Origin: Brachybacterium sp. UMB0905
GTDB taxonomy: Bacteria > Actinomycetota > Actinomycetes > Actinomycetales > Dermabacteraceae
NCBI RefSeq assembly: GCF_002871795.1
Contig: NZ_PNHL01000002.1
Span: 1-64,000, forward strand
DNA: 64,000 bases
Reading direction: 5' to 3'
Shown here: piece by piece, positions 7,455-17,326 of the stretch
Layout: every line of letters starts with the position of its first letter
How positions within the stretch are numbered: position 1 is the stretch's first letter
Translations under genes and position numbers: made by a program
Notes under the pieces: model-generated
What the model was told of the DNA's origin: nothing
Database searches by the model: none
The model's input: the letters and a program-made list of their open reading frames with translations, nothing else

Positions 7455-8705
7455 ATGGCTGGCGCATTCTGGGGGATGGTCACAAACGAGGCCGAGGCGC
7501 ATGTCGCAACGATCGGGCAGCGCGCCCGAGAGCTGGAGCGGATCGCCCTGCAGCTCGCCGACGCGGTGGGCAGTGCACACTGGGAGGGTCCCGATGCGCA
7601 GGACTTTCGGGACCGTGCCCAGCAGGTGGATGCCGATCTCGCCCGGGCGGTCGAAGACCTCGTCGGCCGCGGTCGGCAGCTCGAAGAACACATCGATGAG
7701 CAGGAGCAGGCGTCGGACCCGCTCGGCTACTTCGCTGAGCAGATATTCGACATGTTCGGCTTCGGCGGTCCGGACCCTCTGCAGTCCCTGAGCACCCTGG
7801 GTGCACCGGAGAGCCCGTATGACATCGATGGTGATGACATCGCTCCGATCGGCGAGGACCGCATCAGTCGGCCTGATAACGCGGTGGATCCCGAAACTCC
7901 CGCCGATCTCATGACGAATCTGCAGCAGAGTGCGAACGCGAGCACCGAGGACGCTCAGAACATCCGAATCCAGCAGGTCGTGGGGCCCGATGGGAAGAGC
8001 ACCTACGTGGTCTATGTGCCGGGATCCTACGGGCCGGAGTTCTCGAGAGTGGCCCCCGGAACGCCGGACCGTGGAGCGAACCCCTTCGACTGGAATCAGA
8101 ATTACGGAGCGATCAACGGCCAGTCCACGGACTCCTCGCGAGCGGTCGCCGCCGCGATGGAGGCCGCAGGTGTGCCGCACGGATCCGACGTCGTGTTCGT
8201 CGCCCATTCGCAGGGTGGCGCGGTCGCGAACAATCTCGCGGGGGACCCCTCGTTCAATGCGCCGAACCGCTACAACGTCACCGATGTGATCTCCGTGGGC
8301 GCACCGGTGGATGGCAGCGGGCCGCTGGACGGCACCACCGCGATGAACTTCAACCACCAGACCGCTATGGATGAACACGGCAACGTCTTCCTGGGCGACC
8401 CCGTGCCCGAGACGGATGGGCTGCGCGCTGTTGATCCGATCATCCCGAAGGGGTACCAGGAGTCCCAGGAGCGTTACGAGATCGGACTTGATGCCTCCAG
8501 ACCAGGCGGCAATTTCGGTATGGACAACCACAATATCGATCGCTACTCCGAGTCGATCACGCGCGAGGTCGCCGAGAATCCGCACGGCAGGACTGCGGAG
8601 TACTTCCAGTCCGACCGCATGCAGGACATCCTGGGACCTGACGCGCACGTGGTCGACTCAGTGGACGTCCGCGTCAGCCGTGAGGACGGTACGTACGAGG
8701 AGTGA
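7455..8705 (+). CDS. WXG100 domain-alpha/beta hydrolase fusion, likely ESX-exported enzyme
   Basis: This 416-residue protein begins with a WXG100-like helical hairpin (W43-E44-G45, about residues 1-90), which suggests export by an ESX/type VII system. After an acidic linker (about 110-165) comes an alpha/beta-hydrolase domain (about 168-400). The nucleophile elbow is VAHSQGG with Ser252, preceded by a hydrophobic strand, and a likely catalytic His359 lies in NHNIDRYS, as in lipase-like folds. The natural substrate is unknown; esterase or phospholipase activity is a guess. The ATG at 7455 follows a GAGAACGGGG ribosome site. No immunity-type gene follows; the next gene is exonuclease III. The promoter shares sites with the WXG100 pair at 498-1104. 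Confidence 0.75.
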   Translation: MAGAFWGMVTNEAEAHVATIGQRARELERIALQLADAVGSAHWEGPDAQDFRDRAQQVDADLARAVEDLVGRGRQLEEHIDEQEQASDPLGYFAEQIFDMFGFGGPDPLQSLSTLGAPESPYDIDGDDIAPIGEDRISRPDNAVDPETPADLMTNLQQSANASTEDAQNIRIQQVVGPDGKSTYVVYVPGSYGPEFSRVAPGTPDRGANPFDWNQNYGAINGQSTDSSRAVAAAMEAAGVPHGSDVVFVAHSQGGAVANNLAGDPSFNAPNRYNVTDVISVGAPVDGSGPLDGTTAMNFNHQTAMDEHGNVFLGDPVPETDGLRAVDPIIPKGYQESQERYEIGLDASRPGGNFGMDNHNIDRYSESITREVAENPHGRTAEYFQSDRMQDILGPDAHVVDSVDVRVSREDGTYEE

Positions 8706-8754
8706 GCGGTCCTGCGGTGGCGAGGTCACCAGTCGTCCACGCAGCGTTCCCTGC

Positions 8755-8760
8755 GATAAT
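8755..8760 (+). promoter_or_regulatory. -10 box, leaderless start of exonuclease III gene
   Basis: GATAAT lies seven bases before ATG 8768, placing the transcript start at or next to the start codon. Confidence 0.55.
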
Positions 8761-8767
8761 CAAGGCC

Positions 8768-9589
8768 ATGACCTTCACTCTCGCGACCGTCAATGTCAAT
8801 GGCCTGCGGGCCGCCGCACGCAAGGGGATGGGGGAGTGGCTCGCCTCGACCGCCGCGGATGTCATCACCCTCCAGGAGGTGCGTGCCCCCGAGGAGCTGC
8901 TCGCGGACCTCATGGGCGAGGAGTGGACCATCGTCGGTGAGGCCTCGCAGCTCAAGGGGCGCGCAGGCGTGGCGATCGCGGCCCGCACCGCCCTGGAGCG
9001 GATCGACCTCGAGGGGGTGCGCCGCGGCCTCCCCGGACTCACGGCGGATTCCCACACCGGCCGCTGGCTCGAGGCCGATCTCGAGGATCCGCTGGGCGAT
9101 GGCACCGACCTGACCGTCATCTCCTGCTACATGCACTCGGGCAACACCGAGAAGCCGCAGACCATGACCGACAAATACGAATTCCTCGACGTCATGCTCG
9201 AGCGCCTCGCGCAGCTGCGGGCCGATGGCCGCCACGTCGCGCTCACCGGGGACATCAACATCGCCCACACCGAATGGGACATCAAGAACTGGAAGGGCAA
9301 CCTGAAGTCCGCGGGCTTCCTGCCCGAGGAGCGGGCCTACCTGGACCGCCTGACCACTGAGCTGGACTGGGTGGATGTGCACCGCACCGTGCACGGCGAC
9401 GGCCCGGGCCCGTACACCTGGTGGTCGCAGCGCGGCAAGGCCTTCGACAATGACGCCGGCTGGCGCATCGACTACCAGCTGACCACCCCGCAGCTGGCCG
9501 CACGCGCCACCGCCGCGCAGGTGGACCGCGCCCCGAGCTACGACACCCGCTGGTCCGACCATGCACCGCTGGTGATCACCTACGCCTGA
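8768..9589 (+). CDS. xth: Exonuclease III family AP endonuclease
   Basis: This DNA repair enzyme cleaves at abasic sites and has 3'-exonuclease activity. The 273-residue protein shows the whole endonuclease/exonuclease/phosphatase signature: NVNGLRA, TLQEV (metal-binding Glu), GDINIAHTEWDIKN, WRIDYQL and the catalytic WSDHAPL. An in-frame ATG at 8702 exists, but the -10 box at 8755-8760 makes ATG 8768 the likely leaderless start. It ends just before a strong hairpin shared with the convergent sdh operon. Confidence 0.93.
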   Translation: MTFTLATVNVNGLRAAARKGMGEWLASTAADVITLQEVRAPEELLADLMGEEWTIVGEASQLKGRAGVAIAARTALERIDLEGVRRGLPGLTADSHTGRWLEADLEDPLGDGTDLTVISCYMHSGNTEKPQTMTDKYEFLDVMLERLAQLRADGRHVALTGDINIAHTEWDIKNWKGNLKSAGFLPEERAYLDRLTTELDWVDVHRTVHGDGPGPYTWWSQRGKAFDNDAGWRIDYQLTTPQLAARATAAQVDRAPSYDTRWSDHAPLVITYA

Positions 9590-9606
9590 GAAGCAGCACA
9601 TGCACG

Positions 9607-9642
9607 GAAGCGCCCGGCCTCCCTGCGGAGACCGGGCGCTTC
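9607..9642. terminator. Bidirectional terminator between xth and sdhB
   Basis: GAAGCGCCCGG and CCGGGCGCTTC form a perfect 11-bp stem between two convergent genes. Confidence 0.85.
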
Positions 9643-9661
9643 GGCGTCAAGAGGACGCGGC

Positions 9662-10423
9662 TCAGATGCGGCCGCGGATCACCGCCTGCTTCACCTCGGC
9701 GATCGCCTTGGTCACCTCGATGCCGCGCGGGCACGCCTCGGAGCAGTTGAAGGTGGTGCGGCAGCGCCACACACCCTCCTTGGAGTTCAGGATCTCCAGA
9801 CGCTGCTCACCGGCGTCGTCACGCGAGTCAAAGATGAAGCGATGGGCGTTCACGATCGCGGCGGGCCCGAAGTACTGCCCGTCGGTCCAGAACACCGGGC
9901 ACGAGGAGGTGCAGGCCGCGCACAGGATGCACTTGGTGGTGTCATCGAAGCGCTCCCGCTGCTCCGCGGACTGCAGACGCTCGCGGCTGGGCTCCTGACC
10001 GCTGGCCACCAAGAACGGCATCACCTCGCGGTAGGAGTCGAAGAACGGCTCCATATCCACGATGAGGTCCTTCTCCACCGGCAGGCCCTTGATCGGCTCG
10101 ATGGTGATGGGCTTCTTGAGATCCAGGTCCTTCAGCAGGGTCTTGCAGGCCAGACGGTTGCGGCCGTTGATCCGCATCGCGTCCGAACCGCAGATCCCGT
10201 GCGCGCAGGAGCGGCGGAAGCTCAGCGAGCCATCCAGATGCCACTTGACCTCGTGCAGCGCATCGAGCACCCGGTCGGTGCCGTGCATGGTGACGGTGAA
10301 GTCCTCCCAGCGCGAGCCCTGGGAGTCCTCGGGGTTGAACCGTGCGATGCGCAGGGTCACCTCGAAGGAGGGAACCTGCTCCGCAGCGGAGTCGGCCTGG
10401 GGCTTCTCGGCGACAGCAGTCAT
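9662..10423 (-). CDS. sdhB: Succinate dehydrogenase iron-sulfur subunit
   Basis: SdhB carries electrons from the SdhA flavin to quinone through three iron-sulfur clusters. Over 253 residues the ligands are C73, C78, D81 and C93 for [2Fe-2S] (Asp in place of the third Cys, as in E. coli), then C165/C168/C171 with C231 for [4Fe-4S], and C175/C221/C227 for [3Fe-4S]. It is last in sdhC-sdhD-sdhA-sdhB; its start overlaps the sdhA stop by one base. Confidence 0.97.
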   Translation of the reverse strand: MTAVAEKPQADSAAEQVPSFEVTLRIARFNPEDSQGSRWEDFTVTMHGTDRVLDALHEVKWHLDGSLSFRRSCAHGICGSDAMRINGRNRLACKTLLKDLDLKKPITIEPIKGLPVEKDLIVDMEPFFDSYREVMPFLVASGQEPSRERLQSAEQRERFDDTTKCILCAACTSSCPVFWTDGQYFGPAAIVNAHRFIFDSRDDAGEQRLEILNSKEGVWRCRTTFNCSEACPRGIEVTKAIAEVKQAVIRGRI

Positions 10424-12198
10424 CAGAAGGTGCGCTCCTTCGGCTCGTAACGGGTGATCACCACGGGCTTGGTGCCCAGACGGATCGGGGTGCCCTCGTC
10501 ACCCTCCTCATCCGGCAGGGTCTTGTACGCCATGGTGTGCGCGAGGAAGTTCACGTCATCACGCGCCGTGTAGTCCTCACGGAAGTGACCGCCGCGGGAC
10601 TCGCGACGGTTCAGCGCGCCCAGCGCCACGATCTGCGCCAGATCCAGCAGGAAGCCCAGCTCCACGGCCTCCATGAGGTCCAGGTTGTAGCGCTTGCCCT
10701 TGTCCTGGATCGCGACCGAGGCGTACCGCTCCTTGAGGGTGACGATGTCCGCCAGAGCCTTGCGGCAGGTCTCATCGGTGCGGAACACCTGGACGTTCGC
10801 GTCCATGGTCTCCTGCAGGTCACGGCGGATATCGGCGATGCGGTCATCGGTCGCGGGCCGGTCGCGCAGGCGCTCCAGCAGCTCCACGGTGGGGGTCTCC
10901 ACGCCCTCCGGCAGGTCCGCCAGCGAAACCTCCGCGGCGTGCGCCGCCGCGGCGATGCCCGCACGGCGACCGAACACGTTGATGTCCAGCAGCGAGTTGG
11001 TGCCCAGGCGGTTGCCGCCGTGCACCGACACGCAGGCCGTCTCCCCGGCGGCGTACAGGCCGGGGATCGAATCGGTCGCATTGCGCAGCACCTCGCCGCG
11101 CACGGTGGTGGGGATGCCACCCATCGCGTAGTGCGCGGTGGGGTAGACCGGGATCGGCTCCGTGTACGGCTCCACGCCCAGGTAGGTGCGGGCGAACTCG
11201 GTGATGTCCGGGAGCTTCGCGTCGATGTGCGCGGGCTCCAGGTGCGTCAGGTCCAGGTACACGTAGTCCTTGTTCGGGCCGGCGCCGCGGCCCTCACGCA
11301 CCTCATTGGCCATCGCCCGGGCCACCACGTCGCGCGGGGCGAGGTCCTTCAGGGTGGGGGCGTAGCGCTCCATGAAGCGCTCCATATCGACGTTGCGCAG
11401 GATGCCGCCCTCGCCGCGCGCCGCCTCCGAGAGCAGGATGCCCAGGCCCGCCAGGCCCGTCGGATGGAACTGGAAGAACTCCATATCCTCCAGCGGCACG
11501 CCGCGGCGGAACACCATCGCGGGGCCGTCACCGGTGAGGGTGTGGGCGTTCGAGGTGGTCTTGAACATCTTGCCGAAACCGCCGGAGGCGAACACCACGG
11601 ACTTCGCGCGGAACACGTGGATCTCACCGGTGGCCAGCTCGTAGGTGACCACGCCCGCGGCGCGCACGTCCCGGTCGGTGCGTGGATCGCCGGTCAGCAG
11701 CACGTCCAGCACGTAGAACTCGTTGAAGAACTCCACGTCCTGCTTCACGCAGTTCTGGAACAGGGTCTGCAGGATCATGTGGCCGGTACGGTCCGCGGCG
11801 TAGCAGGCGCGACGCACCGGCGCCTCACCGTGCTCACGGGTGTGCCCGCCGAAGCGCCGCTGGTCGATACGGCCTTCCGGGGTGCGGTTGAAGGGCAGGC
11901 CCATCTTCTCCAGGTCCAGGACCGCGTCGATGGCCTCCTTGGCCATGACCTCCGCGGCGTCCTGGTCCACCAGGTAGTCACCGCCCTTGACGGTGTCGTA
12001 GGTGTGCCACTCCCAGTTGTCCTCCTCGACGTTGGCGAGGGCCGCGCACATGCCGCCCTGGGCTGCGCCGGTGTGGGAGCGAGTGGGGTAGAGCTTGGTG
12101 ATGACCGCGGTGCGGGCGCGCTGGGAGGATTCCAGGGCAGCGCGCATCCCGGCGCCGCCGGCGCCGACGATCACCACGTCGTAGGTATGGGTCTGCAT
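10423..12198 (-). CDS. sdhA: Succinate dehydrogenase flavoprotein subunit
   Basis: This 591-residue subunit oxidises succinate to fumarate. The N-terminal FAD motif is [14 protein letters not shown]42 in SHTGAAQGG is the expected covalent FAD attachment site. The active-site region FHPTGL and the C-terminal part [13 protein letters not shown] are conserved. It is transcribed after sdhC and sdhD, with a 76-base gap from sdhD, and is coupled to sdhB. Confidence 0.97.
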   Translation of the reverse strand: MQTHTYDVVIVGAGGAGMRAALESSQRARTAVITKLYPTRSHTGAAQGGMCAALANVEEDNWEWHTYDTVKGGDYLVDQDAAEVMAKEAIDAVLDLEKMGLPFNRTPEGRIDQRRFGGHTREHGEAPVRRACYAADRTGHMILQTLFQNCVKQDVEFFNEFYVLDVLLTGDPRTDRDVRAAGVVTYELATGEIHVFRAKSVVFASGGFGKMFKTTSNAHTLTGDGPAMVFRRGVPLEDMEFFQFHPTGLAGLGILLSEAARGEGGILRNVDMERFMERYAPTLKDLAPRDVVARAMANEVREGRGAGPNKDYVYLDLTHLEPAHIDAKLPDITEFARTYLGVEPYTEPIPVYPTAHYAMGGIPTTVRGEVLRNATDSIPGLYAAGETACVSVHGGNRLGTNSLLDINVFGRRAGIAAAAHAAEVSLADLPEGVETPTVELLERLRDRPATDDRIADIRRDLQETMDANVQVFRTDETCRKALADIVTLKERYASVAIQDKGKRYNLDLMEAVELGFLLDLAQIVALGALNRRESRGGHFREDYTARDDVNFLAHTMAYKTLPDEEGDEGTPIRLGTKPVVITRYEPKERTF

Positions 12199-12274
12199 GT
12201 CGAGTGACTGCTCCGTTTCAGGATGGACCGGGAAGAGAGGATCAGGTGCTGCCCAGAAAGCCGTGCAGAGGCGC

Positions 12275-12745
12275 TCAGCCTTCGCAGATGCTGGGCAGCA
12301 GGCTCGGGTCGGCGCCGACGGGGCACGGGGAGAAGGTGAAGATCACCAGGGTGCCCAGGACGATCGTGACGATCGTGGCGAAGTACAGCAGCGCCTTGAG
12401 CACCAGGCGCAGACGATCGCCGCGCGCGTAGTCGTTGATGATCGTGCGCACGCCGTTGCCGCCGTGGATCAGGCCCAGCCACAGCATCAGCAGGTCCCAG
12501 ACCTGCCAGAAGGGGGAGGTCCACTTGCCGGCCACGAAGGCGAAGTCGATGCCCTTGACGCCTTCGCCCAGCCACAGGTTCACGAACAGGTGGCCGAACA
12601 CGAGGATCACCAGCAGCACGCCGGAGGCGCGCATGAAGATCCACGACAGCATCTCGGTGTTGATCCCGCGCTGACCGGTGCGGCGGTAGCGCGTGGTGGG
12701 ATCCGGCAGGGAGGGGGAGGCGGTCTGCGAGGTCGCGGAAGTCAT
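12275..12745 (-). CDS. sdhD: Succinate dehydrogenase membrane anchor subunit
   Basis: The protein has 156 residues with three membrane helices (about 33-60, 81-101 and 115-140) after a polar N-terminus. Its position between sdhC and sdhA and its HGGNG segment in the second helix mark it as the second anchor (SdhD) of the quinone and heme binding part. The ATG 12745 lies two bases after the sdhC stop; the longer upstream frame overlaps sdhC and is rejected. Confidence 0.9.
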   Translation of the reverse strand: MTSATSQTASPSLPDPTTRYRRTGQRGINTEMLSWIFMRASGVLLVILVFGHLFVNLWLGEGVKGIDFAFVAGKWTSPFWQVWDLLMLWLGLIHGGNGVRTIINDYARGDRLRLVLKALLYFATIVTIVLGTLVIFTFSPCPVGADPSLLPSICEG

Positions 12746-12747
12746 CG

Positions 12748-13125
12748 TCACGCTCCGAACATGTGCATCAGGTGGCGGGGGACGAAGCCGAGCATCAGCA
12801 CGACCCATCCGATGACCACGGCCCAGAACAGGCCGCGCTGGTGCTTGGTGCCCTGGGACCAGAAGTCCACCAGGATCACGCGCAGGCCGTTGAGGGCGTG
12901 GAAGACGACCGCGCCCACCAGGCCGATCTCGCCCAGGCCGAACACCCACAGCTTGTAGTGGCCGATGACCTCGTTGTAGGCCTCAGGGGAGACGCGCACA
13001 AGAGCGGTGTCCAGGACGTGCACAAGCAGGAACAGGAAGATGAGCATTCCCGAAATGCGGTGCGCGACCCAGGACCACATGCCCTCGCGTCCGCGATAGA
13101 GCGTTCCGGTGTGGGCTGATGCCAC
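12748..13125 (-). CDS. sdhC: Succinate dehydrogenase cytochrome b556 subunit
   Basis: GTG 13125 with GGAGGATC upstream gives 125 residues. The earlier ATG (13218) adds a poorly conserved stretch. Three membrane helices are visible; the first carries the SdhC signature WVAHRISGMLIFLFLLVH, with a candidate heme-ligand His. It is first in sdhCDAB and diverges from manC. The 237-base intergenic region holds both promoters; TACGCT on the minus strand (13260-13265) is a weak candidate -10 for sdh. Confidence 0.9.
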   Translation of the reverse strand: MASAHTGTLYRGREGMWSWVAHRISGMLIFLFLLVHVLDTALVRVSPEAYNEVIGHYKLWVFGLGEIGLVGAVVFHALNGLRVILVDFWSQGTKHQRGLFWAVVIGWVVLMLGFVPRHLMHMFGA

Positions 13126-13350
13126 GGAGATCCTCCGATGATGAGTCGGGATGGGGGCGGGAGCGGCGATGGTCCGCACCTCGTGGCGGGCGGGCCCGAA
13201 GGGGGGCATCCGCTTCACGACACGGCGACATCATCATCGCCCCCGACAGGGGCCTTGCCAGCGTAGCACCAGGCAGGGGCGCACTCGGGACACGCAGCAC
13301 GTGTCTTGGCCGACGGGGGCCGATGCCCCGGCACCACGGCGGGCGACGGA

Positions 13351-13356
13351 TATGCT
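13351..13356 (+). promoter_or_regulatory. -10 box, leaderless start of manC
   Basis: TATGCT lies six bases before ATG 13363. Confidence 0.55.
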
Positions 13357-13362
13357 GGGACG

Positions 13363-14616
13363 ATGGTCCCCGCCCCGTTCGTGCCCATCATCCCCGCCGG
13401 CGGCTCCGGCACTCGACTATGGCCCCTCTCACGCCGTACGCATCCCAAGTTCCTGCTGGACCTGACGGGATCGGGGCGTTCTCTGCTGCAGCAGACCCTG
13501 GACCGCCTGGCGCCGCTGGCCGATGCGCCACCGCTCGTGGTCACCGGCATCGCCCACGCCGATGCGGTCCGCACCCAGCTCGCGGAGGCCAGCCACAGCA
13601 GCGCCCGCGTGGTCGCCGAGCCCTCGCCACGCAACTCCATGCCCGCGATCGCACTGGCCGCTGCGCTCGTGGAGCGAGAGTTTCCCGACGCTGTGATCGG
13701 CTCGTTCGCCGCCGACCACCTCATCGAGGACGTCGATGCCCTCGCCGCCGCCGTCACCGCCGCCCGAGCTGCCGCGGAGGAGGGCCAGTTGGTCACGCTC
13801 GGCATTCGGCCCACTGGCCCCTCCACCGCCTTCGGGTACATCGAGATGGCCGGTGACTCGGGGAACGTGCAGGGGGAGGAGATGCAGGGGGATGAGCTAG
13901 GGGCCAGCGCGGCGCAGAGCCCAGCTGATACCCCGAATGCCACGATGCGACCGGGCGGCGGTGCGGGCCCCGTGGTGCTGCCGGTCACCCGCTTCGTCGA
14001 GAAGCCCGACCGTGCACGCGCCCAGGCCTTCCTGGACACCGGGCGCTTCCTGTGGAATGCGGGCATGTTCGTCGTGCGCGCCACCGTGCTGCTGGATGAG
14101 CTCTCCGCACAGATCCCGCCGCTCGCCCACGGGGCCCGCGAGCTCGCCGCTGCCCACGGCACCGAGGCCTGGACCGAGCGCCTCGAGCAGATCTGGCCCA
14201 CCCTCACCGCGATCGCGATCGACTACGCCCTGGCCGAACCGCTCGCCGCCGCTGGCCGAGTCTCCGTGGTCCCCGCGGACCTGGGCTGGGATGACGTCGG
14301 CGACTTCGCGGCGCTCGCTCGCCAGCTGCGCGCAGGAACCGGGACGCAGGGCTCCACGCAGCGGACGGACACCGGGGTGCAGACCGGGGATGCGCACAGC
14401 GATGTCCACGTGCTGGGAAATGCCGTGGTCGATGCGGTCTCCTCACGCGCCACGGTGTACGGTTCCCCGGATCGTCCCCTGGCCCTGGTGGGCCTGGAGG
14501 GCATCAGCATCGTCGACACCGAGGACGCCCTGCTGGTGCTCGCCGACGACCGGGCCCAGGAGCTGGCTGCCCTCGTCGCGCGCCTCGAGGAGCGGGGACG
14601 TGGCCACCTGCGCTGA
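13363..14616 (+). CDS. manC: Mannose-1-phosphate guanylyltransferase
   Basis: The enzyme makes GDP-mannose from GTP and mannose 1-phosphate for cell-envelope glycans. The nucleotidyltransferase signature PAGGSGTRLWPLSR lies at residues 11-24; F-x-EKP (RFVEKPD) and LGWDDVGD are also conserved. There is no phosphomannose isomerase domain, so it is monofunctional. Of 417 residues, about 165-200 form a low-complexity Gly/Glu/Ala insertion that many relatives lack. The start ATG 13363 is chosen over an upstream ATG (13306) because the -10 box lies six bases before it. Confidence 0.92.
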   Translation: MVPAPFVPIIPAGGSGTRLWPLSRRTHPKFLLDLTGSGRSLLQQTLDRLAPLADAPPLVVTGIAHADAVRTQLAEASHSSARVVAEPSPRNSMPAIALAAALVEREFPDAVIGSFAADHLIEDVDALAAAVTAARAAAEEGQLVTLGIRPTGPSTAFGYIEMAGDSGNVQGEEMQGDELGASAAQSPADTPNATMRPGGGAGPVVLPVTRFVEKPDRARAQAFLDTGRFLWNAGMFVVRATVLLDELSAQIPPLAHGARELAAAHGTEAWTERLEQIWPTLTAIAIDYALAEPLAAAGRVSVVPADLGWDDVGDFAALARQLRAGTGTQGSTQRTDTGVQTGDAHSDVHVLGNAVVDAVSSRATVYGSPDRPLALVGLEGISIVDTEDALLVLADDRAQELAALVARLEERGRGHLR

Positions 14617-14704
14617 TGACGGCGCGGCGGTCACCGCCGTGACGGTGCACGGCCAGCGGGTGCCGTCAGAGGGCCCCGATGCCGCGAGAACAGGAAGCAC
14701 CGCA

Positions 14705-15952
14705 GTGGAGACCGTGGAACAGGTACCGAGTGTGAAGCCCGACGGAGCGCAGCAGGCCATGCTGGGCCCGGAGGGGCTGATCGCCCGCACCATCGCCGAG
14801 CAGCGCGAGCACCTCATCGACCTGCGCCGCCACCTGCACCGCCACCCCGAGCTGTCTCACCAGGAGCACGCCACCACGGACTTCATCGTCGAGCAGCTGC
14901 ACCTGCTCGGCCTCACCCCGCGTCGCATGCGCTCCACCGGGCTGACGTGCGATATCGAAGGCCAAGACCCCACGCTGCCCAAGCTTGCGCTGCGCGCGGA
15001 CATGGACGCGCTCGGCATCCCCGAGCTGACCACCGTGCCCTACCGCTCTGAGGTGGAGGGCGTCTCCCACTCCTGCGGGCATGACGTCCACATGAGCGCC
15101 GTGCTCGGGGCGGCCATCGCCCTGGTCCGCGCCGCAGACGCCGGGGCGCTGCGACGCGGGGTGCGGCTGATCTTCCAGCCCGCGGAGGAGATGCACCCCT
15201 GCGGTGCGCTGGACCTCATCGGCCAGAACGTCCTGGACGGCGTGGATTCGATTCTCGCCCTGCACTGCGACCCCGGCGTGGATGTCGGCCACATCGGCCT
15301 CAAATCCGGGCCCATCACCTCCGCCACCGACCCGGTGCGCATCCAGGTGCGCGGCGCCGGCGGCCACACCTCCCGCCCCCACCTCACGCAGGATCTCGTC
15401 TACGCGGTCGGCTCGATTGCCACCCAGCTGCCGGCCGCGCTGTCACGCCGCATGGACCCGCGCTCGGGCGTGAACCTCACCTGGGGCAGCATCCACGCCG
15501 GCAGTGCCTTCAACGCCATCCCCTCCCAGGGGGTGCTCGACGGCACGCTGCGCTGCCTGGACCACGACGCCTGGGACCAGGCTGAGGAGCTGCTCGAGAG
15601 CGTGCTGGCGGACCTCGTGCGCCCCTGGGGCGTGGAAGCCCGTGTCAGCCACGACCGCGGGGTGCCGCCGGTGTCCAACGACGCCGCCAGCGTCGAGGTG
15701 CTCTCCGAAGCGGTCCGCGACGTACTGGGACGCGGGAACCTCGACCCAGCCGCCCAGTCCCTCGGCGGCGAGGATTTCGCTTGGTACCTCGAGAAGGTGC
15801 CCGGAGCTCTTGCACGGCTGGGCACCCGCACCCCTGGGGGACGCACCTATGACCTCCATATGGGGGACCTCATGATCGACGAGCGTGCGATCGGGATCGG
15901 GGCGATGGTGCTTGCGAGCGGCTGCATTCGCCGGGACCTGCCCGCCGCCTGA
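14705..15952 (+). CDS. M20 family amidohydrolase (hippurate/N-acyl amino acid hydrolase type)
   Basis: This cytoplasmic, probably metal-dependent hydrolase removes an acyl group from an amide. Motifs in order: RHLHRHPELS, RADMDALGIPE, SCGHDVHMSAVLG, the catalytic PAEEMHPCGA with Glu-Glu, and GGEDFAWYLE, plus a dimerisation segment GGHTSRP. This is the M20D layout of IAA-amino acid and N-acetyl-amino acid hydrolases; the substrate is unknown. GTG 14705 with AGGAAG upstream gives 415 residues; GTG 14732 is an alternative. AmiA/AmiB-type genes lie in the equivalent mycobacterial block. Confidence 0.82.
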   Translation: METVEQVPSVKPDGAQQAMLGPEGLIARTIAEQREHLIDLRRHLHRHPELSHQEHATTDFIVEQLHLLGLTPRRMRSTGLTCDIEGQDPTLPKLALRADMDALGIPELTTVPYRSEVEGVSHSCGHDVHMSAVLGAAIALVRAADAGALRRGVRLIFQPAEEMHPCGALDLIGQNVLDGVDSILALHCDPGVDVGHIGLKSGPITSATDPVRIQVRGAGGHTSRPHLTQDLVYAVGSIATQLPAALSRRMDPRSGVNLTWGSIHAGSAFNAIPSQGVLDGTLRCLDHDAWDQAEELLESVLADLVRPWGVEARVSHDRGVPPVSNDAASVEVLSEAVRDVLGRGNLDPAAQSLGGEDFAWYLEKVPGALARLGTRTPGGRTYDLHMGDLMIDERAIGIGAMVLASGCIRRDLPAA

Positions 15953-16191
15953 TCCACGAGCCATCTCGAGTCCTCAGCGGCTCAGCACCCGGCGCCGCCA
16001 TGGTTCGACCGGCGTTCACGGCCACGTCACGTCCGCGTCGATTTCATAACGGTTACGGCGCCGGGGCCGAGGGTCCGAGCAGGTTCTGCTGCGCCTCGCT
16101 ATGGTTCCTCACGCACAGCGACAGCGCAGTCGCTGCCGAACCCCCCCGATGGCGGCGGTCCCGGCCCCGCAGACGACCAGAAGGAAACCCC

Positions 16192-17316
16192 ATGAAGAGC
16201 ATCACTCGCGGTCTCGCCCTCGTCGGCGCGGGCCTCCTCACCCTCGCCGCCTGCGGCACCCCGCCCGAGGAGGGCGGCTCGGCCGGCGGTGGCGGCGGCA
16301 GCGACGCCGGCGGCGCCGGCAGCGACTACAAGGCCTGCATGGTCTCCGATGCCGGCGGCTGGGACGACAAGTCCTTCAACGAGTCCTCCTACAACGGCCT
16401 CATGTCCGCGAAGGAGAAGCTCAAGATCGACTCCCAGACGGCGGAGTCCACCACCAACTCCGACTTCGCCCCCAACATCAACAACATGGTCAACGAAGGC
16501 TGTGACCTCGTGATCACGGTCGGTTTCCTGCTGGCCACCGACACCGGCAACGCCGCGACCGCCAACACTGACGTCGACTTCGCGATCGTGGACTCCACCG
16601 CGCAGGACGCCGATGGCAACCCCATCGAGCTCGACAACGTCAAGCCCCTCGAGTTCGACACCGCCCAGGCCGCGTTCCTGGCCGGCTACCTCGCCGCGGG
16701 CATGACCGAAACCGGCACCGTGGCCACCTACGGCGGCGTGAACATCCCGACCGTCACCATCTTCATGGACGGCTACGTCGACGGCGTCAAGCACTACAAC
16801 GAGGTGCACGACGAAGACGTGAAGGTCCTGGGCTGGAACAAGGAGACCAAGGACGGCTCCTTTGCCGGCACCTTCGAGGACGTCTCCAAGGGCAAGGCGC
16901 TCTCCGACGAGTTCTACAGCCAGGGCGCGGACATCATCATGCCCGTGGCCGGTCCCGTGGGCTCCGGCACCCTCGCCTCCGCCAAGGAGGGCGATGGCCG
17001 CTACGTGATCTGGGTGGACGCCGATGGCTACGAGACCAACTCCTCCGATGAGGAGGCGCAGAAGCTCATCATCACCTCGGTGATGAAGGAGATGGCCGTG
17101 GGCGTCGAGGACGTCATCACCTCCGGCGTGGAGGGCAACTACAGTGCCGAGCCGTACGTGGGCACCCTCGAAAACGGCGGCGTGGGCCTGGCCCCGTACC
17201 ACGAGTTCGAGGACGACGTCCCCGCGGAGCTCGCCCAGGAGGTCGAGGATCTCAAGCAGCAGATCATCGACGGCGAGGTCACGGTCGAGTCCGACGCCTC
17301 CCCCCAGAAGGGCTGA
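16192..17316 (+). CDS. BMP/PnrA-type nucleoside-binding lipoprotein
   Basis: This surface lipoprotein captures nucleosides for the ABC importer encoded next. The signal peptide ends in the lipobox LAAC with C21, followed by a Gly/Ser-rich linker. The BMP family pattern is clear over about residues 45-350: DAGGWDDKSFNES, then DLVITVGF, FLAGYLAA and TYGGVNIPTVTIFMDGY. Total length is 374 residues. AAGGAA precedes the ATG. A hairpin (17327-17363) between it and the ATPase gene may let the binding protein be made in excess. The region is part of a nucleoside salvage group. Confidence 0.9.
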   Translation: MKSITRGLALVGAGLLTLAACGTPPEEGGSAGGGGGSDAGGAGSDYKACMVSDAGGWDDKSFNESSYNGLMSAKEKLKIDSQTAESTTNSDFAPNINNMVNEGCDLVITVGFLLATDTGNAATANTDVDFAIVDSTAQDADGNPIELDNVKPLEFDTAQAAFLAGYLAAGMTETGTVATYGGVNIPTVTIFMDGYVDGVKHYNEVHDEDVKVLGWNKETKDGSFAGTFEDVSKGKALSDEFYSQGADIIMPVAGPVGSGTLASAKEGDGRYVIWVDADGYETNSSDEEAQKLIITSVMKEMAVGVEDVITSGVEGNYSAEPYVGTLENGGVGLAPYHEFEDDVPAELAQEVEDLKQQIIDGEVTVESDASPQKG

Positions 17317-17326
17317 TATCTGACGC

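Noticed and set aside
10342..12207. 621-codon plus-strand frame opposite sdhA
   Set aside because: It is the antisense shadow of sdhA, which has complete family motifs on the minus strand.
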